Assembly: GCF_003992665.1 (NCBI RefSeq)
Contig: NZ_RZMX01000059.1
Coordinates: forward strand, 124,001 to 188,000
Source: Pelagibacterium montanilacus
GTDB lineage: Bacteria > Pseudomonadota > Alphaproteobacteria > Rhizobiales > Devosiaceae
DNA: 64,000 nucleotides
Direction: 5' to 3'
The position numbers were made by a program, and so were the translations under genes. Position 1 is the stretch's first letter. Each line of letters begins with the position of its first letter. Below the pieces are notes generated by a model. The model was not told the DNA's origin and did no database searches. It saw only the letters and a program-made list of their open reading frames with translations. Positions 8,967 through 17,030 of this stretch are shown here, in pieces.

Positions 8967-9462
8967 GTGCAGGTGCGGCCCGCCGCAGACCCAGCGCCCT
9001 GCGCAGCCGCGCTTCTTCGGCCACCACCTGGTCGCGGGCGCCGGGGTTGGTGTCGAGGCAATGGACCAGCAGGACGTTGCGATAGGAACCCGCCACCAGC
9101 GTGCCGGGCATCAGGCTGAATTCGCTGCCCAGCGTCGCCCGCAATCCGCCGTCCGGCAGGCTGGTGGGCACGGCAATCCAGTGGGGCGAAATCGGCATGC
9201 GCGGATCGATGGCCCGCCGGGCCACGTCCAGCCCGCCGAGCAGCGAGCGCCAGAGAAATCCCGGTGCCATGGCCGCCAGCTGCACCATATTGAGACGCGC
9301 GTCGCCCGGGGGCACCAATGCAAAGCTCAGCCAGGCCGCCAGCGTCGCCACCACCAGCCCCGCAATCACGTCGCCCACCGACACGCCCGCCATCGCCAGC
9401 CAGACGATGAAGAACAGCACGATGCGCTTGAGCAGGAATGGCGATACGGGCAGTGCGCGCAA
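8959..9462 (-). CDS. mnhE: Na+/H+ antiporter subunit E (MnhE/MrpE)
   Basis: First gene of the Mrp-like operon. From the TTG at 9462 the protein is 167 residues, the usual MnhE length; GGAG lies about 8 bases upstream of this TTG. The longer frame from 9561 adds a cysteine-rich tail foreign to the family. Two N-terminal helices are followed by a cytoplasmic domain with the typical SLPDGGLRATLGSEFSLMPG and LLVHCLD stretches. It is divergent from the aldo/keto reductase; I could not identify a clear promoter in the 137 bases between them. Confidence 0.83.
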   Translation of the reverse strand: MRALPVSPFLLKRIVLFFIVWLAMAGVSVGDVIAGLVVATLAAWLSFALVPPGDARLNMVQLAAMAPGFLWRSLLGGLDVARRAIDPRMPISPHWIAVPTSLPDGGLRATLGSEFSLMPGTLVAGSYRNVLLVHCLDTNPGARDQVVAEEARLRRALGLRRAAPAHE

Positions 9463-9599
9463 AACGTCATCTCCGGGGCAGGGCGTCCAGCATAGTCGCT
9501 TCGCGGGCCAATGAAAATCGGGGCTGGAACAATCGCACCCTTGATCGATCACAGTAGCCATGTGAAGGATCAGGCGACAGCCAGCGAACAGGAGCCCCC

Positions 9600-10568
9600 A
9601 TGACCGAACCGCAAATTCCCCTGGGGCCCATCGGCATGGGCTGCGCCAATATCGCAGGTCTCTACGCGCCGGTCACGCGCGCTGAAGCGATGGAAACGCT
9701 CGAGGCGGCCTGGAGCGCGGGCCTGCGCTATTTCGATACGGCCCCGTTTTACGGGCGCGGATTGTCCGAACGCCGCACGGGCGATTTCCTGCGCGACAAG
9801 CCTTCGGGCTCCTATGTGCTGTCCACCAAGGTCGGCCGGCTGATGCGCCCCGATCCCGCTGGCCGCTCGGTCGCCGACGAGCCCGCCGCGCCGCTGCCCT
9901 TCGAGGTGGTCTACGACTATTCCTACGAAGGGATCATGCGCTCGGTCGAGCACAGCTATCAGCGTCTGGGCCTGCCCCGCATCGACATCGCCTATGTCCA
10001 CGATCTGGGCCGTTTTGCCCATAAGGACGCGGCCTCGGGCCATTTGCGCACCTTCCTCAATTCAGGCGTGCGCGCCCTCGAGGAGCTGCGCAAAAGCGGG
10101 GAAATCGGGCGCGTCGGGCTCGGGGTCAACGAGAACGAAGTCTGCCTCGACGTCATGGCGCATGCCGATCTCGACTGCATCCTGCTCGCCAGCCGCTACA
10201 CTCTGCTCGACCGCACCGCCGAGGCCGAGCTGATTGCCCTGTGCCGCCAGCGCGGGACGCGGCTGGTGGTGGGGGGCGTCTTCAACTCGGGCATCCTCGC
10301 AACAGGCGCCTCGGGCACCGCATGGTTCAACTACGCCCCCGCGGATGATGATATCCGCGAGCGCGTCGACGCCATCGAAACCATTGTCGCCCGCCATGGG
10401 CTCACCCTCGCCGAGGCCGCGCTCAACTTCCCGCTCGCCTGCGACGTGGTCGATTCGGTTCTGATCGGCACCCACCGGGCCGCCGGACTGGAGCGCAACC
10501 TCAAGGCCCTGGGCACGCCCCTGCCGGCCGACATGCTCGACGAAATCGAGCCCTTCGTGCTGCGATAA
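9600..10568 (+). CDS. Aldo/keto reductase (sugar/aldose dehydrogenase type)
   Basis: A 322-residue TIM-barrel NAD(P)-dependent oxidoreductase. The AKR catalytic tetrad is visible as Asp46 and Tyr51 (YFDTAPFYGRGLSE), Lys77 (LSTKVGR) and His134 (DIAYVHDLG). The sequence style is that of the D-threo-aldose 1-dehydrogenase / L-fucose dehydrogenase / pyridoxal 4-dehydrogenase group, which oxidise sugars to lactones. ACAGGAG lies 5-8 bases before the ATG. It lies next to D-erythronate dehydrogenase and a TRAP transporter, so a role in sugar or sugar-acid oxidation is likely. The exact substrate cannot be read from the sequence. Confidence 0.82.
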   Translation: MTEPQIPLGPIGMGCANIAGLYAPVTRAEAMETLEAAWSAGLRYFDTAPFYGRGLSERRTGDFLRDKPSGSYVLSTKVGRLMRPDPAGRSVADEPAAPLPFEVVYDYSYEGIMRSVEHSYQRLGLPRIDIAYVHDLGRFAHKDAASGHLRTFLNSGVRALEELRKSGEIGRVGLGVNENEVCLDVMAHADLDCILLASRYTLLDRTAEAELIALCRQRGTRLVVGGVFNSGILATGASGTAWFNYAPADDDIRERVDAIETIVARHGLTLAEAALNFPLACDVVDSVLIGTHRAAGLERNLKALGTPLPADMLDEIEPFVLR

Positions 10569-10578
10569 GGCGTCCTGG

Positions 10579-11568
10579 TCAGCCCGGAAGCTGGCCGCCG
10601 AGTTCGTCCTCGATGTGGATGGCGATGATCTCGGCGAACGAGCGCTCGGCCTCAAAGCCCAGCGACACCGCGCGCGAGGTGTCGAAATCCCGCGCCCAGC
10701 CGTCCACCATCTCGGCGACCATCGGGTCCGGCTCGCGCCGGATCAGCGCCACGGCCTTGTCGCCCGCAGCCCGGCGCAGCGCTTCGATCTGCTCGGCCAC
10801 GGTCGCCGACAGCCCCGGCATGTTCAGGCTCCGCCTGTGCCCGAGCGCCGCGGTGTCGATCCGGGCCGCATGCAGCAGGAACCCGACCGCCGCCCGCGGG
10901 CTGGCATGCCAGTGCCGCACGCTGTCCTCGACCGGCAGCACGGCGGGCAGGCCCACCAGCGGCTCGCGCAGGATGCTCGAGAAAAAGCCCGAGGCCGCCT
11001 TGTTGGGCTTGCCCGGACGGATGCAGATCGTGGGCAGGCGGATGCCCACCCCGTCGAGAATGCCCCGGCGCGAATAGTCGGCCAGCAGCAGTTCGCCGAT
11101 CGCCTTCTGCGTGCCGTAGCTGGTGCGCGGGGTGAGGAAGAATTCATCGCCGATCCGGTTGGGGAAGGGGGCCCCGAACACCGCGATCGATGAGGTGAAC
11201 ACCACACGGGGACAATAGCGCTCCCTATCGCTCTGCGCACGGATCGCCTCGAACAGGAACCGCGTGCCATCGAGATTGATCGCATAGCCCTTCTCGAAGT
11301 CCTGCTCGGCCTCGCCCGAGACGATGGCTGCGAGGTGAAAGATCACGTCCGGGCGTAGCGCGGCCAGGTCCTCGGCCACTTCGGCGCGCGATATGTCGAC
11401 CGCGCGCGCGTCGATCGCGATGCCGGGCGCATCCGGGGTCTCGGGCGTCACGACATCGGCCAGCGTCAGCGTTGTGATCGGGCTGTCGTTGAGCGTGCCG
11501 GTGGCAAGCAGGGCCTGGGTCAGCTTGCGGCCGACCATTCCGGCCGCCCCGATGATGAGAATATGCAT
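10579..11568 (-). CDS. denD: D-erythronate dehydrogenase (DenD), NAD-dependent epimerase/dehydratase family
   Basis: A 329-residue extended short-chain dehydrogenase. The N terminus MHILIIGAAGMVGRKLTQ is the Rossmann glycine motif. TSSIAVFG followed by SYGTQKAIGELLL gives the catalytic Ser and Tyr-x3-Lys. The RLPTICIRPGKPNKAASGFF and RHWHASPRAAVGF stretches are strongly characteristic of DenD, which oxidises D-erythronate to 2-oxo-tetronate. The gene directly follows its LacI regulator with no gap. It is convergent with the aldo/keto reductase. The later steps (kinase, isomerase) are not seen in the window, so DenD-like dehydrogenation of another acid sugar is possible. Confidence 0.85.
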   Translation of the reverse strand: MHILIIGAAGMVGRKLTQALLATGTLNDSPITTLTLADVVTPETPDAPGIAIDARAVDISRAEVAEDLAALRPDVIFHLAAIVSGEAEQDFEKGYAINLDGTRFLFEAIRAQSDRERYCPRVVFTSSIAVFGAPFPNRIGDEFFLTPRTSYGTQKAIGELLLADYSRRGILDGVGIRLPTICIRPGKPNKAASGFFSSILREPLVGLPAVLPVEDSVRHWHASPRAAVGFLLHAARIDTAALGHRRSLNMPGLSATVAEQIEALRRAAGDKAVALIRREPDPMVAEMVDGWARDFDTSRAVSLGFEAERSFAEIIAIHIEDELGGQLPG

Positions 11569-12609
11569 CTAGGTCTCAAGTCCTTTCTGTCGTGCGGTGC
11601 TCTGGCGGATCTTGAGCTCGTGGCCCATGTCGAGCACCGCAGGCTCCGGTCTGTTGCCCTCGATGGCCGCCAGCAGCATCACCATGGCCTTTTGCCCCAT
11701 GCCATAGCGGTCCAGCCTGACCGATGAGATCGACGGCATGCTGGCGGCAACCATCTCGAGGTCGTTGAATCCCATGATGCCCATCTGCTCGGGCACCCGA
11801 ATCCGTCGGCGCTGGCATTCGAACAATATGCCCAGCGCAATGTCGTCATTGTTGGAAAAGGCGGCGTCCACCTCCACGTCCAGCCCCAGAAAGTCGGAAA
11901 ACATCGCGCTTCCTGCGGAAACGGAGGAGGGGCGGGTGGTCGTGAAGATCAGTTTTTCGTCCAGCAGCCCCGCCTCGGTCAGCGCGTCCACATAGCCGTC
12001 GAGCCGGCGTTGCGCGCGCGGGTCCATCCGGGCCCCGAAAAACGCGATGCGCCGGTAGCCCGCCGCGATCAGGTGCTCGGTGGCCTCCCGGGCCGCCTTG
12101 CGGTGGTTGGACCCGATCATCATGTCGACCGGGTCGGCGCCCACTTCCATGATCTGCACGATCGGGCAGTCCAGTGAATCGAGCAGCACCCGCGCGGGTT
12201 CGGACTGGTCGATGCCGGTGATGATCAGTCCGCGCGGCTTCTGGGCGGCAAACAGCCGGATCAGTTCGTCTTCCTTGCTGTTCATGTAGCGCGAATTGCC
12301 GAGCTGGACCTGCAGGGGGGTGGAATCGATCACGTCGTAAAGCCCGCGCAGCACATCGGCATAGACGGAATTGGTCACCGATGGGATGATGACCCCGATC
12401 GTGTCCGTGATCGAGGAGGCGAGCGCGCGCGCGGCCGGGTTGGGAACATAGCCCAGCGTGTCCACCGCCCGCTTCACCCGCTCCACGGTCGAGGGCGCGA
12501 CGATCTCGGGTGTGCGCAGCGCCCGTGACGCGGTGACGGCGCTAACATTGGCGGCGTGTGCGACATCGTTCAGCGTTACTGCGCTGTATTTGCGTGTCTT
12601 TTTGGACAT
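11569..12609 (-). CDS. LacI-family transcriptional regulator (GntR/IdnR-like)
   Basis: About 346 residues. N-terminal LacI helix-turn-helix (VTLNDVAHAANVSAVTASRALRTPEIV) with hinge helix ending NPAARALASS, then a periplasmic-binding-protein-like effector domain starting TIGVIIPSVTNS. I chose ATG 12609 because GGAGGAG sits 5-6 bases upstream; an upstream ATG at 12630 lacks such a site. The gene is divergent from the TRAP transporter and cotranscribed with denD, so it probably represses both directions in response to an acid sugar. A candidate operator lies at about 12655-12671. Confidence 0.88.
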   Translation of the reverse strand: MSKKTRKYSAVTLNDVAHAANVSAVTASRALRTPEIVAPSTVERVKRAVDTLGYVPNPAARALASSITDTIGVIIPSVTNSVYADVLRGLYDVIDSTPLQVQLGNSRYMNSKEDELIRLFAAQKPRGLIITGIDQSEPARVLLDSLDCPIVQIMEVGADPVDMMIGSNHRKAAREATEHLIAAGYRRIAFFGARMDPRAQRRLDGYVDALTEAGLLDEKLIFTTTRPSSVSAGSAMFSDFLGLDVEVDAAFSNNDDIALGILFECQRRRIRVPEQMGIMGFNDLEMVAASMPSISSVRLDRYGMGQKAMVMLLAAIEGNRPEPAVLDMGHELKIRQSTARQKGLET

Positions 12610-12648
12610 AGTCTCCTCCGCCGCGGACATTATATCACTGGCCGGCGC

Positions 12649-12678
12649 TTGACAATGACATACGCTTTCATCTATCGA
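12649..12678 (+). promoter_or_regulatory. Putative TRAP-operon promoter with embedded LacI operator
   Basis: TTGACA at 12649-12654 is followed about 17-18 bases later by an AT-rich TCTATCG that could be a -10. In the spacer, ATGACATACGCTTTCAT (12655-12671) has symmetrical ends (ATGA/TCAT) around a central CG, the form expected of a LacI/GntR-type operator. It lies between the divergent LacI gene and the TRAP operon. Read from the sequence only. Confidence 0.45.
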
Positions 12679-12758
12679 ACCACAAGATCATCAAGTCATC
12701 TGCCGCCTCAATGAGCGGACGGACGGGGCAAGCGACCCCGACAGTGGGAGGAGAAGGA

Positions 12759-12818
12759 ATGCTGGCTTTGTCCTGCCTTTCGGCGCCTATGGCGATGCGG
12801 GAGCATCCCGATGGATAA
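12759..12818 (+). CDS. Putative 19-residue leader peptide coupled to dctQ
   Basis: An ATG with a strong Shine-Dalgarno (GGGAGGAGAAGGA ending just upstream) opens a 19-codon frame, MLALSCLSAPMAMREHPDG, whose TAA stop lies inside the first codons of dctQ (start 12811) in a different frame. dctQ has only a modest own ribosome site (GGGAG). Translation of the mini-ORF could carry ribosomes to dctQ by termination-reinitiation. No family is recognised. The alternative is a chance frame behind a ribosome site. Confidence 0.4.
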   Translation: MLALSCLSAPMAMREHPDG

Positions 12819-13347
12819 GGCCGTGAACCTGCTCGTCCGGCTGGTCGAGATCGTGCTCGTTGCCCTTCTGGCCGGCATGGTCGCAATGGTTTTCCTCAAC
12901 GTGGTGCTGCGCTACGGCTTCAACTCGGGGCTGAACTTCTCCGAGGAGATGTCGCGCTATTTCTTCGTGTGGCTGGCCTTCACCGGCGCCGTGCTCGCCT
13001 TCAACGAGCATTCCCACATCGGGGTCGAGACCATGGTCCGGCTCTTTGGCCGGCGCGGCCGCCTAGTGTGCATGCTCATCAGCAATCTCATCATTCTTCT
13101 TTGTGCTGCCGTCTTCTTCCACGGCACCTGGGTGCAGCACCCCATCAATGCGTCCTCGCGCGCGGCGGTCGTGGATATGTCGCTGATCTGGGTATACGGC
13201 ATCGGCTATTTCACCTCGGCAGGCATCGCCCTGATTGCGGTGATCCGCGTCATCCGCATCCTCACCGGCAGGATGACCGACGCCGAGGTCGCCCGCTTTG
13301 CCGGCGAATTCGAAGAACCTGCTGCTGAAGCGGAGCGCGTCAAATGA
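12811..13347 (+). CDS. TRAP transporter small membrane subunit (DctQ family)
   Basis: A 178-residue protein with four membrane helices. The family motif is visible: NVVLRYGFNSGLNFSEEMSRYFFVWLAFTGA (hydrophobic helix 2 with the WxEE-like SEEMSRY). It binds the large subunit in TRAP secondary transporters, which import organic acids such as sugar acids with Na+. The 3' end overlaps dctM by ATGA. It is probably controlled by the divergent LacI and may be translationally coupled to a leader ORF. Confidence 0.9.
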   Translation: MDKAVNLLVRLVEIVLVALLAGMVAMVFLNVVLRYGFNSGLNFSEEMSRYFFVWLAFTGAVLAFNEHSHIGVETMVRLFGRRGRLVCMLISNLIILLCAAVFFHGTWVQHPINASSRAAVVDMSLIWVYGIGYFTSAGIALIAVIRVIRILTGRMTDAEVARFAGEFEEPAAEAERVK

Positions 13348-14621
13348 TTCTGGCGGTCTTCCTCGCCTCGCTGTTCGGCGCGCTTGCGCTCGGTGTTCCG
13401 GTAGCCTTCTCGCTGATGTTCACCGGTATCGTGCTCATGTGGCACATGGACATCTTCAATACCCAGATCGTCGCCCAGCAGATGATCACGGGGGCCAATA
13501 CTTTCACCCTTCTGGCCATTCCCTTCTTCCTTCTGGCCGGCGAGCTGATGAACGCGGGCGGGCTCTCGCGCCGCATCGTCAACTTCGCCATTGCCTGCGT
13601 AGGGCACATCAGGGGCGGGCTGGGCATCGTGGCCATCATCGCCGCTGTCATCATGGCCTCGCTCTCGGGGTCTGCCGCCGCGGACTCCGCCGCGCTCGCC
13701 TCGATCCTCATCCCCATGATGCGCGAAGCCGGCTACAATGTGCCGCGCGCTGCGGGTCTGATGGCGGCAGGCGGCGTCATCGCGCCGGTCATTCCGCCCT
13801 CGATCGCCTTCATCATCTTCGGCGTCGCCGCCAACGTCTCGATCACGGGCCTGTTCATGGGCGGTATCGTGCCGGGCCTGATGATGGCGCTCTCGCTGGT
13901 CGCCATGTGGATGTTCGTGGCCCGCAAGGAGGACGTGAAGACCCTGCCCAAACGCTCGGGCAAGGAACGCCTCAAGGCCACCGCGCAGGCCGGCTGGGCG
14001 CTGATGATGCCCGTCATCATCCTCGGAGGCATCCGCTTCGGCGTCTTCACCCCCACCGAAGCAGCGGTGATCGCGGCGGTCTATGCGCTCTTTGTGGGCA
14101 TGTTCGTCTATCGCGAGCTCAAGCTGGCCGATCTCTACCAGGTGTTCCTGAACGCGGCCAAGACCACGTCGGTGGTCCTGTTCCTCGTGGCGGCCGCGCT
14201 GGTCACCTCATGGCTGATCACCCGCGCCAACATTCCCGCCGAGATCGGCAATCTCGTCGAACCGCTGATCGACAATCCCAAGCTGCTTATGCTCGTCATC
14301 ATCACGATCGTGTTCGTCCTTGGCACCGTGCTCGATCTCGCGCCCACGATCCTGATCCTGGCGCCCGTTCTCATGCCCATCGTGCGCATGGCCGAGATCG
14401 ACCCGGTCTATTTCGGTGTCGTGTTCGTCATGACCACCTGCATCGGGCTGATGACGCCGCCTGTCGGGGTCGTGCTCAACGTCGTCAGCGGCGTTGCGCG
14501 CGTTCCGCTCGGCAAGGTGATCGGCGGGGTGATGCCCTTCCTGCTCGCGCAGGTCGTGGTGCTCATCCTGCTCATCATCTTCCCCGAACTTGTGACCGTC
14601 CCGCTTGAGTTCCTGCGCTGA
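13344..14621 (+). CDS. TRAP transporter large permease subunit (DctM family)
   Basis: A 425-residue polytopic permease, the usual length for DctM. Family motifs are present: the N-terminal GVPVAFSLMFTGI, the GSAAADSAALASILIPMM segment, GVIAPVIPPSIAFIIFG, and the C-terminal LMTPPVGVVLNVVSG. It forms the transport channel with DctQ. It starts on an ATGA overlap with DctQ and is followed after 61 bases by the binding-protein gene. The substrate is probably an acid sugar by context. Confidence 0.93.
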   Translation: MILAVFLASLFGALALGVPVAFSLMFTGIVLMWHMDIFNTQIVAQQMITGANTFTLLAIPFFLLAGELMNAGGLSRRIVNFAIACVGHIRGGLGIVAIIAAVIMASLSGSAAADSAALASILIPMMREAGYNVPRAAGLMAAGGVIAPVIPPSIAFIIFGVAANVSITGLFMGGIVPGLMMALSLVAMWMFVARKEDVKTLPKRSGKERLKATAQAGWALMMPVIILGGIRFGVFTPTEAAVIAAVYALFVGMFVYRELKLADLYQVFLNAAKTTSVVLFLVAAALVTSWLITRANIPAEIGNLVEPLIDNPKLLMLVIITIVFVLGTVLDLAPTILILAPVLMPIVRMAEIDPVYFGVVFVMTTCIGLMTPPVGVVLNVVSGVARVPLGKVIGGVMPFLLAQVVVLILLIIFPELVTVPLEFLR

Positions 14622-14682
14622 CGCGGGCCGGCATCCAAGAACCACCAACCACCAACCAGAAACTTCATTGGAGGAGCTAAAA

Positions 14683-15687
14683 ATGAAAACCGTTATCGCA
14701 ACTTCGCTGGCCGCCGTGCTGGCCGTCGGTGTGGCGCTTCCCGCCCACGCCCAGATCTCCGAGCGCACGATCACCGTGTCGAACGGCATCGCCGAGGATC
14801 ATCCGGTCGGTGACGGCGTCGAAGTCATGCGCCAGTGCATGACCGATGCCACCGACGGCGCATGGGAACTCAACGCCTTCTGGAGCTCGGCTCTGGGCGA
14901 CGACCTTCAGGCCACCCAGGCCTTGCGGTCGGGCACACAGGAAATGGTCGTGACCTCCACGTCCCCGATCACCGGCATCGAGCCGGCGCTCGGCGTGTTC
15001 GACCTGCCGTTCCTGTTCGCCAATGCCGAGGAAGCCGACGCAGTGCTGGACGGCGAATTCGGACAGTACATCTCCGACATGATGCCCGACTCCCAGCTCG
15101 TCAATCTCGCCTGGTGGGAAAACGGCTTCCGCAACCTCACCAACTCGGTGCGTCCGGTGGAGACCCTTGCCGATTTCGAGGGCCTTCGTGTCCGCGTCAT
15201 GCAGAACAACATCTTCCTCGACACCTTCCAGACGCTGGGCGCCAACGCCACGCCGATGGCGTTCGGTGAAGTGTTCACTGCGCTCGAGACCCGCGCCATC
15301 GACGCTCAGGAAAACCCGTTCGTGACCATCGACACCTCGCAATTCTTCGAGGTTCAGGACTACCTCTCGGTCACCAACCACGCCTATACGCCGTTCATGG
15401 TGCTGTTCTCCAAGCCCATCTTCGACACCTATTCCGAAGAAGAGCAGCAGATTCTGATCGATTGCGCCGTCGAAGGGCGTGACGTCCAGCGTCAGGCCAG
15501 CCGCGAGTTATCCGAGCAGTCCCTGCAGCGCGTGATCGACGCCGGCATGGCAGTCAACGAACTCTCCGAAGAAGCGATGGCCGAGATCCGCGAAGCGACC
15601 GCAGCGGTCTATGATCGCCACGCTGAAGAGATCGGCGAAGAGACTGTCGAGCGCATGCTCGCCACCCTCGAAGACATCCGGAACTAG
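14683..15687 (+). CDS. TRAP transporter substrate-binding protein (DctP family)
   Basis: A 334-residue periplasmic protein. Signal peptide MKTVIATSLAAVLAVGVALP ending AHA before Gln. The mature protein is strongly acidic. The family arginine that holds the substrate carboxylate is in GLRVRVMQNN, and the helix-spanning region QEMVVTSTSPI is also typical. GGAGGAG lies 7-8 bases before ATG 14683. Two hairpins follow the stop codon. It delivers a carboxylate, likely a sugar acid, to the DctQM permease. Confidence 0.9.
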   Translation: MKTVIATSLAAVLAVGVALPAHAQISERTITVSNGIAEDHPVGDGVEVMRQCMTDATDGAWELNAFWSSALGDDLQATQALRSGTQEMVVTSTSPITGIEPALGVFDLPFLFANAEEADAVLDGEFGQYISDMMPDSQLVNLAWWENGFRNLTNSVRPVETLADFEGLRVRVMQNNIFLDTFQTLGANATPMAFGEVFTALETRAIDAQENPFVTIDTSQFFEVQDYLSVTNHAYTPFMVLFSKPIFDTYSEEEQQILIDCAVEGRDVQRQASRELSEQSLQRVIDAGMAVNELSEEAMAEIREATAAVYDRHAEEIGEETVERMLATLEDIRN

Positions 15688-15689
15688 AA

Positions 15690-15792
15690 CCGGGATCGCG
15701 ACCATCCCGGAATCAGTTCCGCGATGACGTCGCGATGTCGCTCAGGCGGAGAGGGCGGGGTGTGCCAGACATGGCACACCCCGCCTGTTTGT
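15690..15792 (+). terminator. Tandem hairpins after the TRAP binding-protein gene
   Basis: Two hairpins follow dctP. The first pairs CCGGGAT with ATCCCGG (15690-15710). The second is a perfect 14-bp stem, GGCGGGGTGTGCCA / TGGCACACCCCGCC (15754-15767 and 15772-15785) with loop GACA, followed by TGTTTGTG. The second could be a partial terminator or a 3'-end stabiliser that raises binding-protein expression over the downstream genes. Confidence 0.7.
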
Positions 15793-15809
15793 GAATCAGG
15801 ACTGCAAAA

Positions 15810-17030
15810 ATGAAGATTGTATCCGTTGAAACCCTGCGCCTCAGGGAGTTCGCAAATCTCGTCTGGGTGCTCGTGCACACCGATGAGGGAATCACCGGTC
15901 TGGGCGAGACCTTCATGGGCGCCGCAGCCGTGGAGGCCTATATCCACGAAACCGTGGCGCCCAAGCTGGTTGGACGCGATCCGCTCCAGATCGAGGCGAT
16001 CAACCGCGACCTTCTGGGCTATCTGGGCTGGCGCGGGGCAGGGGTGGAAACCCGCGGCAATTCCGCGGTCGACATCGCGCTCTGGGACATCTTCGGCAAG
16101 GCCATGAACGTACCGGTCTCGATCGCTCTCGGCGGGCAGAGCCGGCAGACCATACGCACCTATAACACCTGCGCGGGCTATCGCTATGTCCGGGATGCGC
16201 GCGCCCAGGCCGTCGCCAACTGGGGCGTGGGTCAGGCGGCTGCCGGCCCCTATGAGGATCTCGACGGCTTCCTCCACACCGCCGACGAGCTTGCCGATTC
16301 CTTGCTCGAGCAGGGCATCACCGGCATGAAGATCTGGCCCTTCGACATCGCCGCCGAGCGCACCCATGGGCTCGATATCTCCGCCGACGAGCTCCGTACC
16401 GCGCTGGTGCCCTTCGAGAAGATCCGCAAGGCGGTGGGCGACAAGATGGACATCATGGTCGAGTTCCACTCGCTCTGGCGCCTGCCGGCCGCCAAGCGCA
16501 TCGCGCGGGCGCTCGCTGAATTCGACACCTATTGGCACGAGGACCCCGTCCGCATGGACAGCCTCGACGCTCTCAAATCCTATGCCGAGGATTCGCGCGC
16601 CATGGTCTGCGCGTCCGAGACCCTCGCTTATCCCCATGCCTTCCGCGACTATTTCGCGACCGGCGTGGCCGGCGTCGCCATGCTCGATCTGTCCTGGTGC
16701 GGCGGGCTCTCTGAGGCGCGCAAGATCGCCGGCATGGCCGAAGCCCACCAGATTCCCGTCGCGCCCCACGATTGCACCGGCCCCGTGGTCTTCATGGCCT
16801 CGTGCCAGTTCTCGCTGCACGCCCGCAATGCGCTGATCCAGGAATCGGTCCGGGCCTTTTATTCTGGCTGGTACACCGAACTGGTCACCGATCTGCCCCG
16901 CGTCGAGAACGGGCACATCACCTTGTCCGACGCGCCGGGGCTGGGCATCGCGCTGCTTCCCGAAAACTTCGAGCGCGCCGACGCCATCCGCAGGATATCC
17001 GATACCAAAAGGGAAGGAGAGACGATATGA
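15810..17030 (+). CDS. Enolase-superfamily (mandelate racemase type) acid-sugar dehydratase
   Basis: A 406-residue protein with the N-terminal capping domain and a C-terminal barrel. Active-site residues of the mandelate racemase subgroup are visible: Lys174 (MKIWPFD), metal ligands Glu218 (MVEFHSLW), Glu244 (HEDPVRMD) and Glu270 (ASETL), with Asp293 and His320 (PHDCTGP) forming the His-Asp base pair. These enzymes abstract the proton next to a carboxylate, usually dehydrating an aldonate or aldarate. Placement after a TRAP transporter and next to DenD supports an acid-sugar dehydratase. Exact substrate is not readable. It overlaps the EamA gene by ATGA. Confidence 0.83.
   Translation: MKIVSVETLRLREFANLVWVLVHTDEGITGLGETFMGAAAVEAYIHETVAPKLVGRDPLQIEAINRDLLGYLGWRGAGVETRGNSAVDIALWDIFGKAMNVPVSIALGGQSRQTIRTYNTCAGYRYVRDARAQAVANWGVGQAAAGPYEDLDGFLHTADELADSLLEQGITGMKIWPFDIAAERTHGLDISADELRTALVPFEKIRKAVGDKMDIMVEFHSLWRLPAAKRIARALAEFDTYWHEDPVRMDSLDALKSYAEDSRAMVCASETLAYPHAFRDYFATGVAGVAMLDLSWCGGLSEARKIAGMAEAHQIPVAPHDCTGPVVFMASCQFSLHARNALIQESVRAFYSGWYTELVTDLPRVENGHITLSDAPGLGIALLPENFERADAIRRISDTKREGETI

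Noticed and set aside
14639-14660. ACCACCAACC short direct repeats before dctP
   Set aside because: Only a few short copies in an untranslated gap; no structure or regulator link seen.
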